From an uncultured Sphingomonas sp. (GTDB lineage: Bacteria; Pseudomonadota; Alphaproteobacteria; Sphingomonadales; Sphingomonadaceae), in NCBI RefSeq assembly GCF_936927845.1, contig NZ_CAKZHV010000063.1:1-30929 (forward strand): a DNA stretch of 30,929 nt. Direction: 5' to 3'. The notes under the pieces are model-generated. The model was not told the DNA's origin, did no database searches, and was given only the letters and a program-made list of their open reading frames with translations. Numbering within the stretch: position 1 is the stretch's first letter; each line of letters begins with the position of its first letter. Position numbers and translations under genes: made by a program. This document shows positions 22,769 to 30,929 of this stretch, one piece after another.

Positions 22769-23086
22769 ATGGCGCGCGTACCGATCACGGTGTACCTGCA
22801 ACCCGACCAGCTTGCCGGCATCGAGCGCCGCGCGGGCCAGGTCGGCAAGACGCGCAGCGCCTGGGTGGCGGACACGCTGGTGCGCTCACTCGAGGACGAG
22901 CTGCTGCCGCTCGACGAGATCCTGCTCGACCAGCTCACCAAGGTTCGTGCCGGCCTGGAAGTCGTCGCGGAAGTGCAGGTCGGGCGTGGCCCGGAGAGCA
23001 AGAAGGGGCTGGCTGAGATGCGGCAGCGCCGGACCGACCTGGCAACCCGGATGCTGGCCGAAGCGCGCGGGATGCTGCGGCGATGA
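22769..23086 (+). CDS. Ribbon-helix-helix relaxosome accessory protein
   Basis: A 105-residue DNA-binding protein. The ribbon-helix-helix is residues about 3-42: VPITVYLQPDQLAGIERRAG, then GKTRSAWVADTLVRSLE. The C-terminal half is helical and basic. The ribosome site AAGGGGG is ideal. It overlaps the next gene (ATGA), which leads into the relaxase, so a TrwA/MobC-like role at oriT (binding repeats, aiding nicking, repressing its own operon) is the best guess. Confidence 0.78.
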   Translation: MARVPITVYLQPDQLAGIERRAGQVGKTRSAWVADTLVRSLEDELLPLDEILLDQLTKVRAGLEVVAEVQVGRGPESKKGLAEMRQRRTDLATRMLAEARGMLRR

Positions 23087-23895
23087 CCGATGCCGGCCGC
23101 AGGCGGATCGACGTCTCCAGTAAGGTCCACAGCCGCCTGGATGCCGAATCCAAACGGCGCAATATTCCCATCCGTGATCTCGTCGAACAGGCGGTCACCA
23201 CCATGTTCGACAGGGAGGCACAAGCAGCCCTGTCGGTGCGTCAGCAACGTGAGCGCCGCCATGCCGATCGCATGGAGGAACAGACCGCTCAAATCGGCGA
23301 GATCACGCGCCGCGTCTCGGCCCTGATCGCCCAGCAAACGAAGGATCTGCCCGGCGCGTTGAACGCAGGCTTCGACGCGATCAAGACGACCATCAAGGAG
23401 ACGGGCGGGACCGGACATCTCCGCGACATGATCGCCAAGTTCCAGGCCGAATTTACGACCATCTTCAAGGAAGCGCAGGGCGCTCTGGCCGCCTCGGTTC
23501 TCAATGTCACCAAAGCCGTCGAGGAGCAGGCGAAGAGCCTCGGGAAGCAGCTCGATCGCATCGAGAAGCGTCAGTCGGGTACGCGTACAAAGCTTGGCGC
23601 AGGTGCCGCCCTTGGCATCGCCGGACTTGTTCTGATCTGCCTACTTTTCGCGAATACGGCGCCGACGCGCTGGCTTTCCATCCGCCTTCTGGGTGAGAGT
23701 GACTCGGCATCTGCGGCATGGAGCCTGGCAGGCGATGGGCGCACGAAAGGCGAGCTGATGGCGGAGACCAAAGGCCTTCTCGGCGATGATACATACCGGG
23801 TCCGGTACGCCGAATGCGTGGACCACGCGAAGCGCATGAAGAAGCCGTTTCCGTGCCGGCTCACCTTTCCGCCTCTGCTCGGCACGACGCCGTGA
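23083..23895 (+). CDS. RHH-like protein with coiled coil and membrane segment, mobilization operon
   Basis: A 270-residue protein with three parts. Residues 9-45 (IDVSSKVHSRLDAESKRRNI, then PIRDLVEQAVTTMF) resemble a ribbon-helix-helix. Residues about 50-168 are mostly helical and coiled-coil-like. A hydrophobic segment at about 171-190 (LGAGAALGIAGLVLICLLFA) would anchor it in the inner membrane, and a C-terminal domain of about 75 residues with two cysteines follows. It starts by ATGA overlap and ends by GTGA overlap with the relaxase. It could tether the relaxosome at the membrane; that is inference, as I do not know a named family with this layout. Confidence 0.7.
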   Translation: MTDAGRRRIDVSSKVHSRLDAESKRRNIPIRDLVEQAVTTMFDREAQAALSVRQQRERRHADRMEEQTAQIGEITRRVSALIAQQTKDLPGALNAGFDAIKTTIKETGGTGHLRDMIAKFQAEFTTIFKEAQGALAASVLNVTKAVEEQAKSLGKQLDRIEKRQSGTRTKLGAGAALGIAGLVLICLLFANTAPTRWLSIRLLGESDSASAAWSLAGDGRTKGELMAETKGLLGDDTYRVRYAECVDHAKRMKKPFPCRLTFPPLLGTTP

Positions 23896-26885
23896 CCGTC
23901 CGGCCCAACTCGATCGCCGGCGGCGGTGATGCCGCCGGCTATTATGCGGCCGACAACTACTACACCGGGGAGCAGGAAGGGCCTTCCGAGTGGGGCGGGG
24001 GAGGGGCCGAGGAACTCGGTCTGTCCGGCACCGTGAATGCCGGAAAATTCGCCGAGGTGCTGGACGGCAAACTGCCCAACGGGGCCGTTATTGCGAGAGG
24101 GGGCAATGGCGAGCGGGCGCCGGGGTTCGAGCTGACGTTCAGCGCGCCGAAGTCGGTATCGCTGGTCGCCATGATCGGCCGCGATGAGCGGGTCATGCCA
24201 GCGTTTGCGGAAGCGATCCGGAGCACCATGGCGTGGGCCGAGGAGCGGTTCGGGGAGGTGCGGTGGGGCAAGGCCGGCGCGGTGATCGAACCCGGTCGCT
24301 TGGTGTACGCGATCTTCTACCATGACCTTAGCCGGAAGCTCGACCCGCAGGCCCACGCTCATGTCGTCGTGGCGAATGCCGCACAGCGGGGTGACGGTCG
24401 CTGGGTCGCCCTCCACAATTCGGCGCTGTGGAAGCATTCGAGCACGATCGGCGCCGCCTTCCATGCCGACTTCCGTGCCCGGTTGGAGCAGCTCGGCTAT
24501 CGGATCGAGATCACCGGCAAGCACGGTCAGTTCGAGATCAGCGGTATCCCGCGTGCCGCCATCGATGCGTTCAGCGCACGGCGCGAACAGATCCTTAGCC
24601 GGGCGGCTGAGCTTGGGGCTTCCGGCCCGAAGGCGATGGAGACGATCGCGGTCAGTACTCGCGACGCCAAACAGGCGGGCGATGCCACGGTTGCCCGCGT
24701 CATGTGGGCCGAGAAGGCCGAGGTCCATGGTGCTGCCATCTCCGCCGTCGTGGACGCCGCGCGCGGAATCGAGCGGCCGCGGTCCGTACTCGATGCCGTG
24801 CGTGCCTGGGGGGCCGCCTTGCTTGAGCGGATCACGCATGCCTTCGGACCACGACCCGAGCCGCTGCTTCACGGCACGGATGCGGTGCGCCGGAGCGCCG
24901 AGCTGGCGAGCGGCTATGCGGTCGCGGCCGGTGTTCGGCACCTCGGCGAACGCGAAGCGAGCTTCACCTACGCGAACCTGCTGAAAAGCAGCCTCGATAT
25001 GGCGGAGAAGGGCGCGACGGTGCGCGGTATCGAGGAGCGCATCGAGCGGCTGCGGGAGGCAGGTGTGCTCATCGCCGGTCCGCGCGGCAGCCTGCACGCA
25101 GACCGGCTCACGACCCGCGATATGCTGGCGACGGAAAAGGCGCTGGTTGCGGCCGCGCATGGCGGGGTGGGGCAGGGGACACCCATCCTCGAGGCCGCTT
25201 CGGTCGACACCGCACTCGACCGCGCGGCCAGTCGGCGCGAGGTCACGCTGTCCGGCGAACAGCGTGTCGCGGTACACGCCATGCTGTCCGGCACCAACCG
25301 CATCCAGGTCGTCCAAGGCGATGCCGGTACCGGCAAGTCGTTCCTCTTCGAACTCGTACGGGAGGTTGGCGCGGAAGTAGGGGCGGGGATGCTGGTGCTG
25401 GTCCCGCAGAACAAGTTGATGGATGACCTGACCGGACGGGGGCTGGAGGTGCGCTCGCTCGCATCCGTGCTGAAGGAGCATGCTAGCCGGGTCGGCCCGG
25501 CCAAGCCGAACGAGCAGCTGTCGGCGCTGATGAAGGGCAAGGTCGTGGTGCTGGAGGAGGCCTCGATGGTGTCCTCGCGTCAGCTTGCCGGGTTGTTCGA
25601 GGTCGCCCGGAACGGCGAGGCCGCCAAGCTGGTGCTGGTCGGTGACGTGAAGCAGATACCCGCCGTAGAGGCCGGGCGGCCGTTCGCGCTGCTGCAGGAG
25701 GCGGAGGCTCCGACGGTGCGGCTGACCGAGAACCGGCGCCAACAGACCGATGTGCTCCGTGAGGCCGCCTCCCTGGCACGCGAGGGCAGGGTCGCTGCTG
25801 CTTTCGAACGGCTCGGGAACAAGGTCCAGGAGAACGCTCATCCCGCAGGAGCGGCCGTTGTAGAATATCTGCAGCTTTCGCCCGAAGAACGCGACCGCAC
25901 CGCCTTGCTCACTTCGGGGCACGTGCTGCGCGAAGCCGTGCTGGAGACGGTTCGGGCCGAGCTGCTGGCTAGAGGAAAGCTGGGCGCGGACGCCCTGAGC
26001 CTGCGCAGCTGGGACACGCTGAACCTGACCCGCGAGGAGCTGCGCCAGATCCGGCATTGGGCGGAGGGGATGCGGCTCGACATCTACCGCCACCAGTCAG
26101 GGCTTGTGCCGGGATCCTACGAGGTTGGCTTGATCGATCGGGCGAGCGGCATGCTCGAGCTCGCCCGTGACGGTCAAACCAGGCTCTTCGATCCCAAAAG
26201 CCTCCGATCGGGAGGGGAGGGGGCCGCGCTCTCCGTTCCCGGAGAGATCGAAGTTCGCGAAGGTGACCGCTTGGTCTTCACGGCCAGCGACCTGAAGCGC
26301 GGGATGGCGAACGGTGCTGCGATGACGCTCACCGCGATCGATGGCGACACGCTCCACCTGTCCGGCCGTGACCGGGATCATGTGATCGGGCCCGACGATC
26401 CGATGCGCGAGCGGCTTGGCCATGGCGCTGTCATCAACATGCACCGTGCGCAAGGGATGACGGTCGATCGCGCGATCACGGTGATGGACAGCCGCGACAG
26501 GCTGCTGAACAGCGAGAGCCTCTACTACGTGCTCCAGACCCGCGCGCGCGAGGACGTGTCGCTGCACACCGACGACAAGAAAGCGCTCGCCAACGCGATC
26601 AAGTCACATCGCGGTGACGTTCCGCACGCGAGCGATGTGGCACCCGAGCTCTCGTTGTCCGGTAGGGAGCGATTCGATCCGGCCACGGGCGAGCTGCCCC
26701 GACTAGACGATCCTGGCGCGAGCGATCGCCGCCAACTGGAGGCGATGAGTGCCGCCCTCCGATCCATCGGCAGCGAGCCTGCCAAGCCGGTGGCGGAGGC
26801 TGTTCGGCAGTCGCCGGTTCCGGTCAGAGAGCTGGTGAAGGAGCCGGAAATCGAGATCGACCACGATTACGACTTCGACATGTGA
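23892..26885 (+). CDS. MobF-type relaxase-helicase (TrwC/TraA family)
   Basis: A 997-residue conjugative relaxase starting at GTG 23892, which overlaps the upstream stop (GTGA). Catalytic tyrosines are at 17-18 and 23-24 (AAGYYAADNYYTGE). The metal-binding HUH centre is YHDLSRKLDPQAHAHVVVANA. The helicase part has Walker A GDAGTGKS (476-483), VVLEEASMVS, LVGDVKQIPAVEAG, LTENRRQQ and HRAQGMTVDRAITVM. It nicks oriT, stays bound to the 5' end and unwinds the strand for transfer. It matches the size and order of TrwC. No coupling protein or secretion genes are in the window. A longer reading from 23814 would overlap the previous gene and is rejected. Confidence 0.93.
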   Translation: MTVRPNSIAGGGDAAGYYAADNYYTGEQEGPSEWGGGGAEELGLSGTVNAGKFAEVLDGKLPNGAVIARGGNGERAPGFELTFSAPKSVSLVAMIGRDERVMPAFAEAIRSTMAWAEERFGEVRWGKAGAVIEPGRLVYAIFYHDLSRKLDPQAHAHVVVANAAQRGDGRWVALHNSALWKHSSTIGAAFHADFRARLEQLGYRIEITGKHGQFEISGIPRAAIDAFSARREQILSRAAELGASGPKAMETIAVSTRDAKQAGDATVARVMWAEKAEVHGAAISAVVDAARGIERPRSVLDAVRAWGAALLERITHAFGPRPEPLLHGTDAVRRSAELASGYAVAAGVRHLGEREASFTYANLLKSSLDMAEKGATVRGIEERIERLREAGVLIAGPRGSLHADRLTTRDMLATEKALVAAAHGGVGQGTPILEAASVDTALDRAASRREVTLSGEQRVAVHAMLSGTNRIQVVQGDAGTGKSFLFELVREVGAEVGAGMLVLVPQNKLMDDLTGRGLEVRSLASVLKEHASRVGPAKPNEQLSALMKGKVVVLEEASMVSSRQLAGLFEVARNGEAAKLVLVGDVKQIPAVEAGRPFALLQEAEAPTVRLTENRRQQTDVLREAASLAREGRVAAAFERLGNKVQENAHPAGAAVVEYLQLSPEERDRTALLTSGHVLREAVLETVRAELLARGKLGADALSLRSWDTLNLTREELRQIRHWAEGMRLDIYRHQSGLVPGSYEVGLIDRASGMLELARDGQTRLFDPKSLRSGGEGAALSVPGEIEVREGDRLVFTASDLKRGMANGAAMTLTAIDGDTLHLSGRDRDHVIGPDDPMRERLGHGAVINMHRAQGMTVDRAITVMDSRDRLLNSESLYYVLQTRAREDVSLHTDDKKALANAIKSHRGDVPHASDVAPELSLSGRERFDPATGELPRLDDPGASDRRQLEAMSAALRSIGSEPAKPVAEAVRQSPVPVRELVKEPEIEIDHDYDFDM

Positions 26886-27028
26886 GACATCGCGTTGCGA
26901 TTACGGGTGGGCGGATCAGCTTCGTTCCTGCTCATATGATCTGGGTTTGCCGGCCGTCGAAGCGGACATCGTAGCGGCCAAGGATGGCGGAGATCGGACG
27001 ACCTTAGCGAGGCAAGCAGGTAATCCAG

Positions 27029-28324
27029 ATGCTGCAGGACATGGCCAACGAACCGGACTTCGGGGTGGTCGCCGACCGGGGCGAGGGCATCGGCGCCGTG
27101 CAGCCCATGAAAATGGGGCAGGGCGGGCCGCGGTACCGCGACGCCGTCGACCTCGCGATCGAGCTGACCGCCAAGTCTGCCGCCTTCCGCAGCAGTCTGC
27201 CGCCCGCACTCCGGGCTGGGCTCGCCGGTCTCGTCCGAACGGTGACCTGCTACTACAGCAACCTGATCGAGGGGCATGATACCCACCCCGTCGACATCGA
27301 GCGGGCGCTGAAGAACGACTTCAGCGCTGACCCGGCCAAGCGGGACCTGCAGCTCGAGGCGACCGCCCATTTCGCGGTCCAGGGCTGGATCGACGGGGGA
27401 GGGCTGGCGGGCCGGGCGACGAGCGTGGAGGGCCTGCAAGAGGTTCACCGACGCTTCTGCGAGCATCTGCCCGAGTCGATGCTCTGGATTGAGCCGGTCG
27501 AGGGCGGCGAGCGCGTTCTGGTCGAGCCCGGTGCCCTGCGGACCCGCGATCTCCGGGTCGGGCAGCACATTGCGATCAGCCCCGGGGCGGTGCCGCGCTT
27601 TCTCGAGCACTTCGCCTGGGCGTATCAGAAGCGCGGCGCGACGGACGCCATCGTATCTCTCGCGGCCGCGCATCACCGGTTCGCCTGGATTCACCCTTTT
27701 CTCGACGGCAACGGGCGGGTCGCCCGCCTCATGTCGCACGCCATGCTGCTCGACGCGCTCGACACGGGCGGCGTGTGGTCCATCGCGCGCGGCCTCGGCC
27801 GCAACGTGCAGGCCTATAAGCGGCACCTTGCCGCCTGCGACCTACCCCGCCGCAACGACCTTGATGGGCGGGGCTCGCTAAGCGAGGAGGAGCTGGCGAG
27901 CTTCACGACCTTCTTCTTGAAGACCTGCATCGACCAAGTCGACTTCATGGCCGGCTTGGTCGAGCCCGACCAGCTGCGCAGTCGCATCCGGCGCTGGGCG
28001 GCCGAAGAGACGGACGGGGGAAGGCTGCCGGCCAAGGCCATCCAGGTAATTGACGCAGCGCTGTACCGAGGCGAGCTCCCGCGCGGCGAGGTAGAGAGTA
28101 TCGTCGGCACTGGCGAACGCCAAGCGCGCCGGGTTACCTCCGCGCTGACGAGTCTCGGCGTGCTGACGGCCGACAGTTCCCGGGCGCCCCTGCAGATCGC
28201 CTTTCCTGCCACGCTGGCGGGGCGCTGGATGCCGGGACTGTTCCCAGAAGCGCGTAGCGGCTTGCGTCAGCCGCTGGAATCATCAGCGGTGCGACACGGG
28301 GCGGCCAATGGTAAGGTGTCGTGA
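27029..28324 (+). CDS. Fic family protein, class II (N-terminal inhibitory motif)
   Basis: A 431-residue Fic protein. The catalytic motif is HPFLDGNGRVAR with the base His at residue 222. An N-terminal inhibitory motif is present, SNLIEG with Ser77 and Glu81, in the (S/T)xxxE(G/N) form that blocks ATP binding in class II Fic enzymes. A C-terminal winged-helix-like domain follows (AIQVIDAALYRGELPRGEVESIVG). The protein would transfer AMP to a target, and the inhibitory helix keeps it in check. ATG 27029 is preceded by a modest ribosome site (AGG). It overlaps the next gene as GTGA. The 143-bp gap after the relaxase holds nothing else. The target is unknown. Confidence 0.88.
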   Translation: MLQDMANEPDFGVVADRGEGIGAVQPMKMGQGGPRYRDAVDLAIELTAKSAAFRSSLPPALRAGLAGLVRTVTCYYSNLIEGHDTHPVDIERALKNDFSADPAKRDLQLEATAHFAVQGWIDGGGLAGRATSVEGLQEVHRRFCEHLPESMLWIEPVEGGERVLVEPGALRTRDLRVGQHIAISPGAVPRFLEHFAWAYQKRGATDAIVSLAAAHHRFAWIHPFLDGNGRVARLMSHAMLLDALDTGGVWSIARGLGRNVQAYKRHLAACDLPRRNDLDGRGSLSEEELASFTTFFLKTCIDQVDFMAGLVEPDQLRSRIRRWAAEETDGGRLPAKAIQVIDAALYRGELPRGEVESIVGTGERQARRVTSALTSLGVLTADSSRAPLQIAFPATLAGRWMPGLFPEARSGLRQPLESSAVRHGAANGKVS

Positions 28325-28743
28325 CCGCGATGATGCGGATCAACTCGACGGAGGCAACCTTCCCGTTCTTCAGCCGCAACGACTTCCAGGGTCAGCCCAG
28401 CAGCCGTGTTTACCGACCCTACAAGGCATTCGAGATCATCCTCGACCGTGTTCTCGGCGAACGGGTGAGAGCGGATGGCGCGTGCGCTGTCGACCTCTGG
28501 TGTGCGCTCGCCAACATTCGTTGGTCCGGTCCAGATGGCATGGACGTCTCCTACGGCTTCAGGCGGGCCGGCGAGGTGGTGTCCTGGGTGCGCGAGGAGG
28601 GAGACTATCTCACCTGGTATTGCAGCGGCGAGCCAGGGCACGTTGCCACTTGGATCGACAGAGCGCTCGCGGTAGCGGGATGGTCGTGGAGGCGGTTGGA
28701 ACCGGACGCCGCGGACACCGGCGAGAGGGCCGACGACAGTTAG
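28321..28743 (+). CDS. Unknown partner protein overlapping the Fic gene
   Basis: A 140-residue protein starting at GTG 28321, overlapping the Fic stop (GTGA). It shows an alpha/beta pattern with several tryptophans (DLWCALANIRWSG, TWYCSGEPGHVATWIDRALAVAGWSW). No signal peptide or membrane segment. It does not look like a usual Fic antitoxin (no SNLIEG-type motif of its own). I do not recognise the family. The coupling suggests a joint role with the Fic protein. Confidence 0.6.
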   Translation: MTAMMRINSTEATFPFFSRNDFQGQPSSRVYRPYKAFEIILDRVLGERVRADGACAVDLWCALANIRWSGPDGMDVSYGFRRAGEVVSWVREEGDYLTWYCSGEPGHVATWIDRALAVAGWSWRRLEPDAADTGERADDS

Positions 28744-28898
28744 CGCTTGGCGTAGAGTTCGGGCTGCCGCTCCACGACAGAACGGCGGACCGCGCGCAGC
28801 CGAATGGCTTCCGGTCGAGCGAAAACGGGTACTGATTGCGTGTAGGCCGATCAGGAGTGTGGACGCCCACAAGTAGATAGTTTGGAAATGCCAATCGT

Positions 28899-28924
28899 GA
28901 CACTTTGCCCAGCGGCAAAGTGTC
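28899..28924. promoter_or_regulatory. Perfect 26-bp inverted repeat in the gap before a plasmid gene
   Basis: Arms GACACTTTGCC and GGCAAAGTGTC flank a four-base centre. It lies 75 bp upstream of the broken gene at 28999. There is no T tract and no gene ends nearby (156 bp after the last stop), so an operator or protein-binding site is more likely than a terminator. Confidence 0.55.
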
Positions 28925-28998
28925 GCAGCCGACAGAAACGCCGCCGGCCGAACCGGAAGGGATTCACACGATTCCCGTTTCGTGCTTCTCCTGTTCCC

Positions 28999-29552
28999 AT
29001 GATTCAAGGTGACTTGTTCTCCGCATCCCCGGTGGCCCCGCCGAGGATTTCGTCCCAGACGCCTTAGCCGAGGGTCTGCCGTCGATCATCGATGTTATCG
29101 CGCAGGTGTCGACCCGGCCGCGCTACGCCTTCATGGTCTTGAACCTGATCGCGCGCGCGGCAGGGCAGGGGGGCAAGGCAGGACCCTACGTCCTCCGGCA
29201 GGGGCAGGCCGTTCGGCTGCGCGACTGGTTGTGCGACTCCCTCGCTCCCATGGCAGCCCGCGATCATAAGCGGGCAGCGCTGGCCGAGCAGGTGAGGGTG
29301 GAACTGGCAGGGCAGGAGCAGCTGCCAGGAGACCCTGACGCAGCGTCACGACTAGTGGAGCAAGTGGTGCTGGAGCGGGTGCGCCGCTCCGGCCGGTGTA
29401 ATGTCAGCCGGGCGGTGTCCGAGCTGGTCCGGGCAGGGCTGGTCCGGCGCCACTATGAGGGCTGGCGAGTAGATCACCACAATCGAGGCGCCCGGCGCGA
29501 AGCGGTGTACACGTTATTGCCCGATACGATGCGCGCACTAGGCAAGGCGTAG
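28999..29552 (+). pseudogene. Plasmid gene of unknown function with a one-base frameshift
   Basis: The start MIQGDLFSASPVAP opens at ATG 28999 and is cut off in its own frame at 29067. From 29040 onward the other frame reads AEDFVPDALAEGLPSIIDVIAQ and runs on through VSTRPRYAFMVLNLIARAAGQ to 29552. Adding one C in the CCCC run at 29036-29039 joins the two into one protein of about 185 residues. The C-terminal part has a winged-helix-like feel (CNVSRAVSELVRAGLVRRHYEGWRVDH). I recall similar plasmid proteins that begin with the MIQGDLFS segment. It could be a sequencing error, a real decay, or a switchable homopolymer. A shorter protein from GTG 29106 (148 residues) is also possible. Confidence 0.6.
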
Positions 29553-30043
29553 AGCTAAATCCGCGCTGGTCATGACAACCCTCAGTCTGCTGGATCAGGG
29601 TCGCATGGCAATATGACGCTCTTGAGCTTGCCCGTGAGCTAGGCTTACTGTCGCGAGACCCGCCGGCAGGAATTGCTTGCCAGTCCAGAAGCCGCTCGAG
29701 TGTACGCTCTCGGCGGCTCCTGCTTATGATTTAAGAAGCGCTGTGATCTCAGCCATCCAGCGCGGCGAGATCAGGCTGTTACGGATCAGCTCGGTGGCGC
29801 TGGACGGGATCAGCGGGGGAGTCGTGCGCGATCCGAGAAACAGGGCGGTGCTTGACCTTGGTGACGAGCGGTCTGACCGTCGGCGAAGTCAGCCTGCCGA
29901 TCACCTAAGCAAGTCCAAGCGAGGTGCTCCGACCCTTTGCCGATGCAATCAGCTTCGACGTCGCGACGGGAACGATCGCGCTAGTCGGGCCGGTGCCATG
30001 GACGCCGCTTGCGCGGCGAGACGGGGAGGCGCATATTACTGTC
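29553..30043. other. Gap of 491 bp with weak coding remnants
   Basis: No complete gene is supported here. In the frame of the small gene at 30044, the stretch LVTSGLTVGEVSLPIT ends in a TAA (29906), and the reading resumes as SPSEVLRPFADAISFDVATG up to that gene. This looks like the remains of a longer protein. A GTG at 29924 could alternatively start a 96-residue version of the downstream small gene. Confidence 0.35.
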
Positions 30044-30214
30044 ATGGCGACCCGGTCCGATACGATTACCACCAAGGGGAGCAAGCCAGGCGTGCTCGGG
30101 CGCAGCGCAGCGACGGGCCGTTACGTTCTGGCGCCGGTGGCAACCAAGAAGGCGACCGTCTCCGACCAGCGTATCGCCGCGGCAGTGAAGAGCGTTCTGG
30201 CCAAGAAGAAGTAG
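30044..30214 (+). CDS. Small basic protein paired with the TIR-like gene
   Basis: A 56-residue protein starting at ATG 30044 and full of lysine (ten of 56). The pattern TKGSKPGVLGRSAATGRYVLAP, then DQRIAAAVKSVLAKKK, is familiar from short proteins of unknown function that sit next to larger toxins or effectors. An earlier GTG at 29924 would add 40 residues. One base separates its stop from the next start, so the two are coupled. It could be an antidote or DNA-binding partner. Confidence 0.55.
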   Translation: MATRSDTITTKGSKPGVLGRSAATGRYVLAPVATKKATVSDQRIAAAVKSVLAKKK

Positions 30215-30215
30215 T

Positions 30216-30851
30216 TTGCCGGTCGTTCAGACGTCGACGGATGACGTCTTCATCAATTGCCCCTTCGACGATGCGTTCGCGCCGACGTTCCGCGCACTGA
30301 TCTTCGCCATTCTCGTCTGCGGCTTTCGCCCGCGCTCGGCGCGCGAACTGGATGACGGTGGCCAGACTCGGATTGACAAGATCTTCGCTCTGATCGAGCA
30401 GTGCCGCTACGGCATTCATGACCTGTCACGCACCGAGCTGGACGCGGTCAACAACCTGCCGCGCTTCAACATGCCGCTCGAACTCGGGCTGTTCCTTGGC
30501 GCCAAGCGCTACGGTGGCCAACATCAGAAGGTAAAGCGTATCCTGATCCTCGACGTGGAGCAGTTCCGCTACCAGCGTTTCATCTCCGATCTGGCTGGCA
30601 TGGACATCCACGAGCATGGGGGCGACCCGACTCGAGCACTTCGCGAGGCGCGTGATTGGCTCGCCAACGTGTCGCGTCGCGAGCTGCCGAGCGCCGACCG
30701 CGTGCAGCGCGTCTATAAGGCGTTTCTGGCCGACTTGCCCGATCTGGCGGCCGTGCTAGAGTTTCACCCAGATCGGATCCCGTATGTCGATTTCGAGCGG
30801 GTCGTCGGGCGATGGCTGATCGAAGCGCCGGCCGCGATTGGGGCAGCTTGA
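30216..30851 (+). CDS. TIR/Rossmann-like protein of unknown function
   Basis: A 211-residue protein starting at TTG 30216. It opens with DDVFINCPFDDAFAPTFRALIFAILVCGF, a strand and helix layout like the TIR strand A, and has IEQCRYGIHDLSRTELDAVN followed by RFNMPLELGLFLGAKR, where Glu89 sits in the position of the catalytic glutamate of TIR-like NAD-processing enzymes. The rest (KRILILDVEQFRYQRFISDLAGMDIHEHGG) is conserved-looking, and the C-terminus is helical. I believe this is a widespread family without an assigned function, and I place it near TIR or related nucleotide-processing folds. The upstream small gene is coupled to it. It is distinct from the two TIR proteins at 5380-6247. Confidence 0.6.
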   Translation: MPVVQTSTDDVFINCPFDDAFAPTFRALIFAILVCGFRPRSARELDDGGQTRIDKIFALIEQCRYGIHDLSRTELDAVNNLPRFNMPLELGLFLGAKRYGGQHQKVKRILILDVEQFRYQRFISDLAGMDIHEHGGDPTRALREARDWLANVSRRELPSADRVQRVYKAFLADLPDLAAVLEFHPDRIPYVDFERVVGRWLIEAPAAIGAA

Positions 30852-30885
30852 GGCGCCGCTGAGCCGTTACGCTCTGTTCCCGCTG

Positions 30886-30929
30886 ATTAGAAAAGACACA
30901 TTCTGCCCCAAATAGAAATGACACACGGC
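30886..30929. mobile_element. Possible insertion sequence end (truncated by window)
   Basis: Two 15-bp direct repeats, ATTAGAAAAGACACA (30886-30900) and AATAGAAATGACACA (30911-30925), match at 13 of 15 bases with a 25-bp period. Repeated terminal motifs ending in GACACA are seen at the ends of some IS families (for example IS21-like). The stretch is less GC-rich than the neighbouring genes. The element itself would lie beyond the window. Confidence 0.3.

Noticed and set aside
23571..26093. An 840-codon minus-strand open frame opposite the relaxase
   Set aside because: The relaxase has complete catalytic and helicase motifs; the antisense frame is a GC-rich shadow.

Overview
The window is about 31 kb of GC-rich DNA from an alphaproteobacterium. 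The replication block parA-parB-repA, with a RepA of the sphingomonad type, points to a plasmid or chromid of a Sphingomonas/Sphingobium/Novosphingobium-like host. Genes are tightly packed, with many ATGA, GTGA and TTGA overlaps. No rRNA, tRNA or CRISPR array was seen. Family names come from reading the proteins and motifs by eye; no database search was run.

Layout. (1) 269-4063: a three-gene module on the minus strand (large serine recombinase, ParB-like protein, RepB-like protein) with a small conserved gene divergent from it. (2) 4104-6247, minus strand: an apparent immune operon. It encodes a TIR protein, a ThsB/DUF1863-type TIR-like protein, a caspase-like protease and a small RyR-domain-like protein; a DUF2188 gene lies upstream. 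The TIR plus caspase pairing resembles the recently described type IV Thoeris (TIR makes a cyclic ADP-ribose signal that activates a caspase-like protease), but two TIR-fold proteins and a RyR-like gene make this an unusual version. (3) 6736-8482: sigma-70-like factor, unknown protein and ImmA/IrrE metallopeptidase in one overlapping operon. (4) 8538-9447: a TacA/TacT-like toxin-antitoxin pair with a palindromic operator. (5) 9676-13847: type III restriction-modification (mod then res).

(6) 13929-18475: plasmid maintenance. parA-parB are followed by two parS-like palindromes directly at the repA start, then repA, a decayed ankyrin-repeat gene, and five 22-bp-spaced iterons with an AT-rich segment, which make a candidate oriV. 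(7) 18692-22434: an XRE regulator with a palindrome upstream, a membrane protein, an exported protein and two small operons that include two related emfourin-like proteins; their function is unknown. (8) 22435-26885: a candidate oriT, two ribbon-helix-helix accessory proteins (one with a coiled coil and membrane segment) and a MobF/TrwC-type relaxase-helicase. No type IV secretion genes are present here, so the element is mobilizable or its transfer genes lie outside.

(9) 27029-30851: a self-inhibited (class II) Fic protein with an overlapping unknown partner, a plasmid gene broken by a one-base frameshift, a strong 26-bp inverted repeat, and a small protein followed by a second TIR/Rossmann-like protein. 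The last bases hold two copies of a 15-bp direct repeat that may be the end of an insertion sequence.

In overview, a plasmid backbone (partition, replication, mobilization) carries several defence or addiction cassettes: the TIR-caspase locus, type III R-M, TacAT, Fic and a TIR-like end gene. The recombinase/ParB/RepB module at the left edge may be part of how such cassettes arrive.
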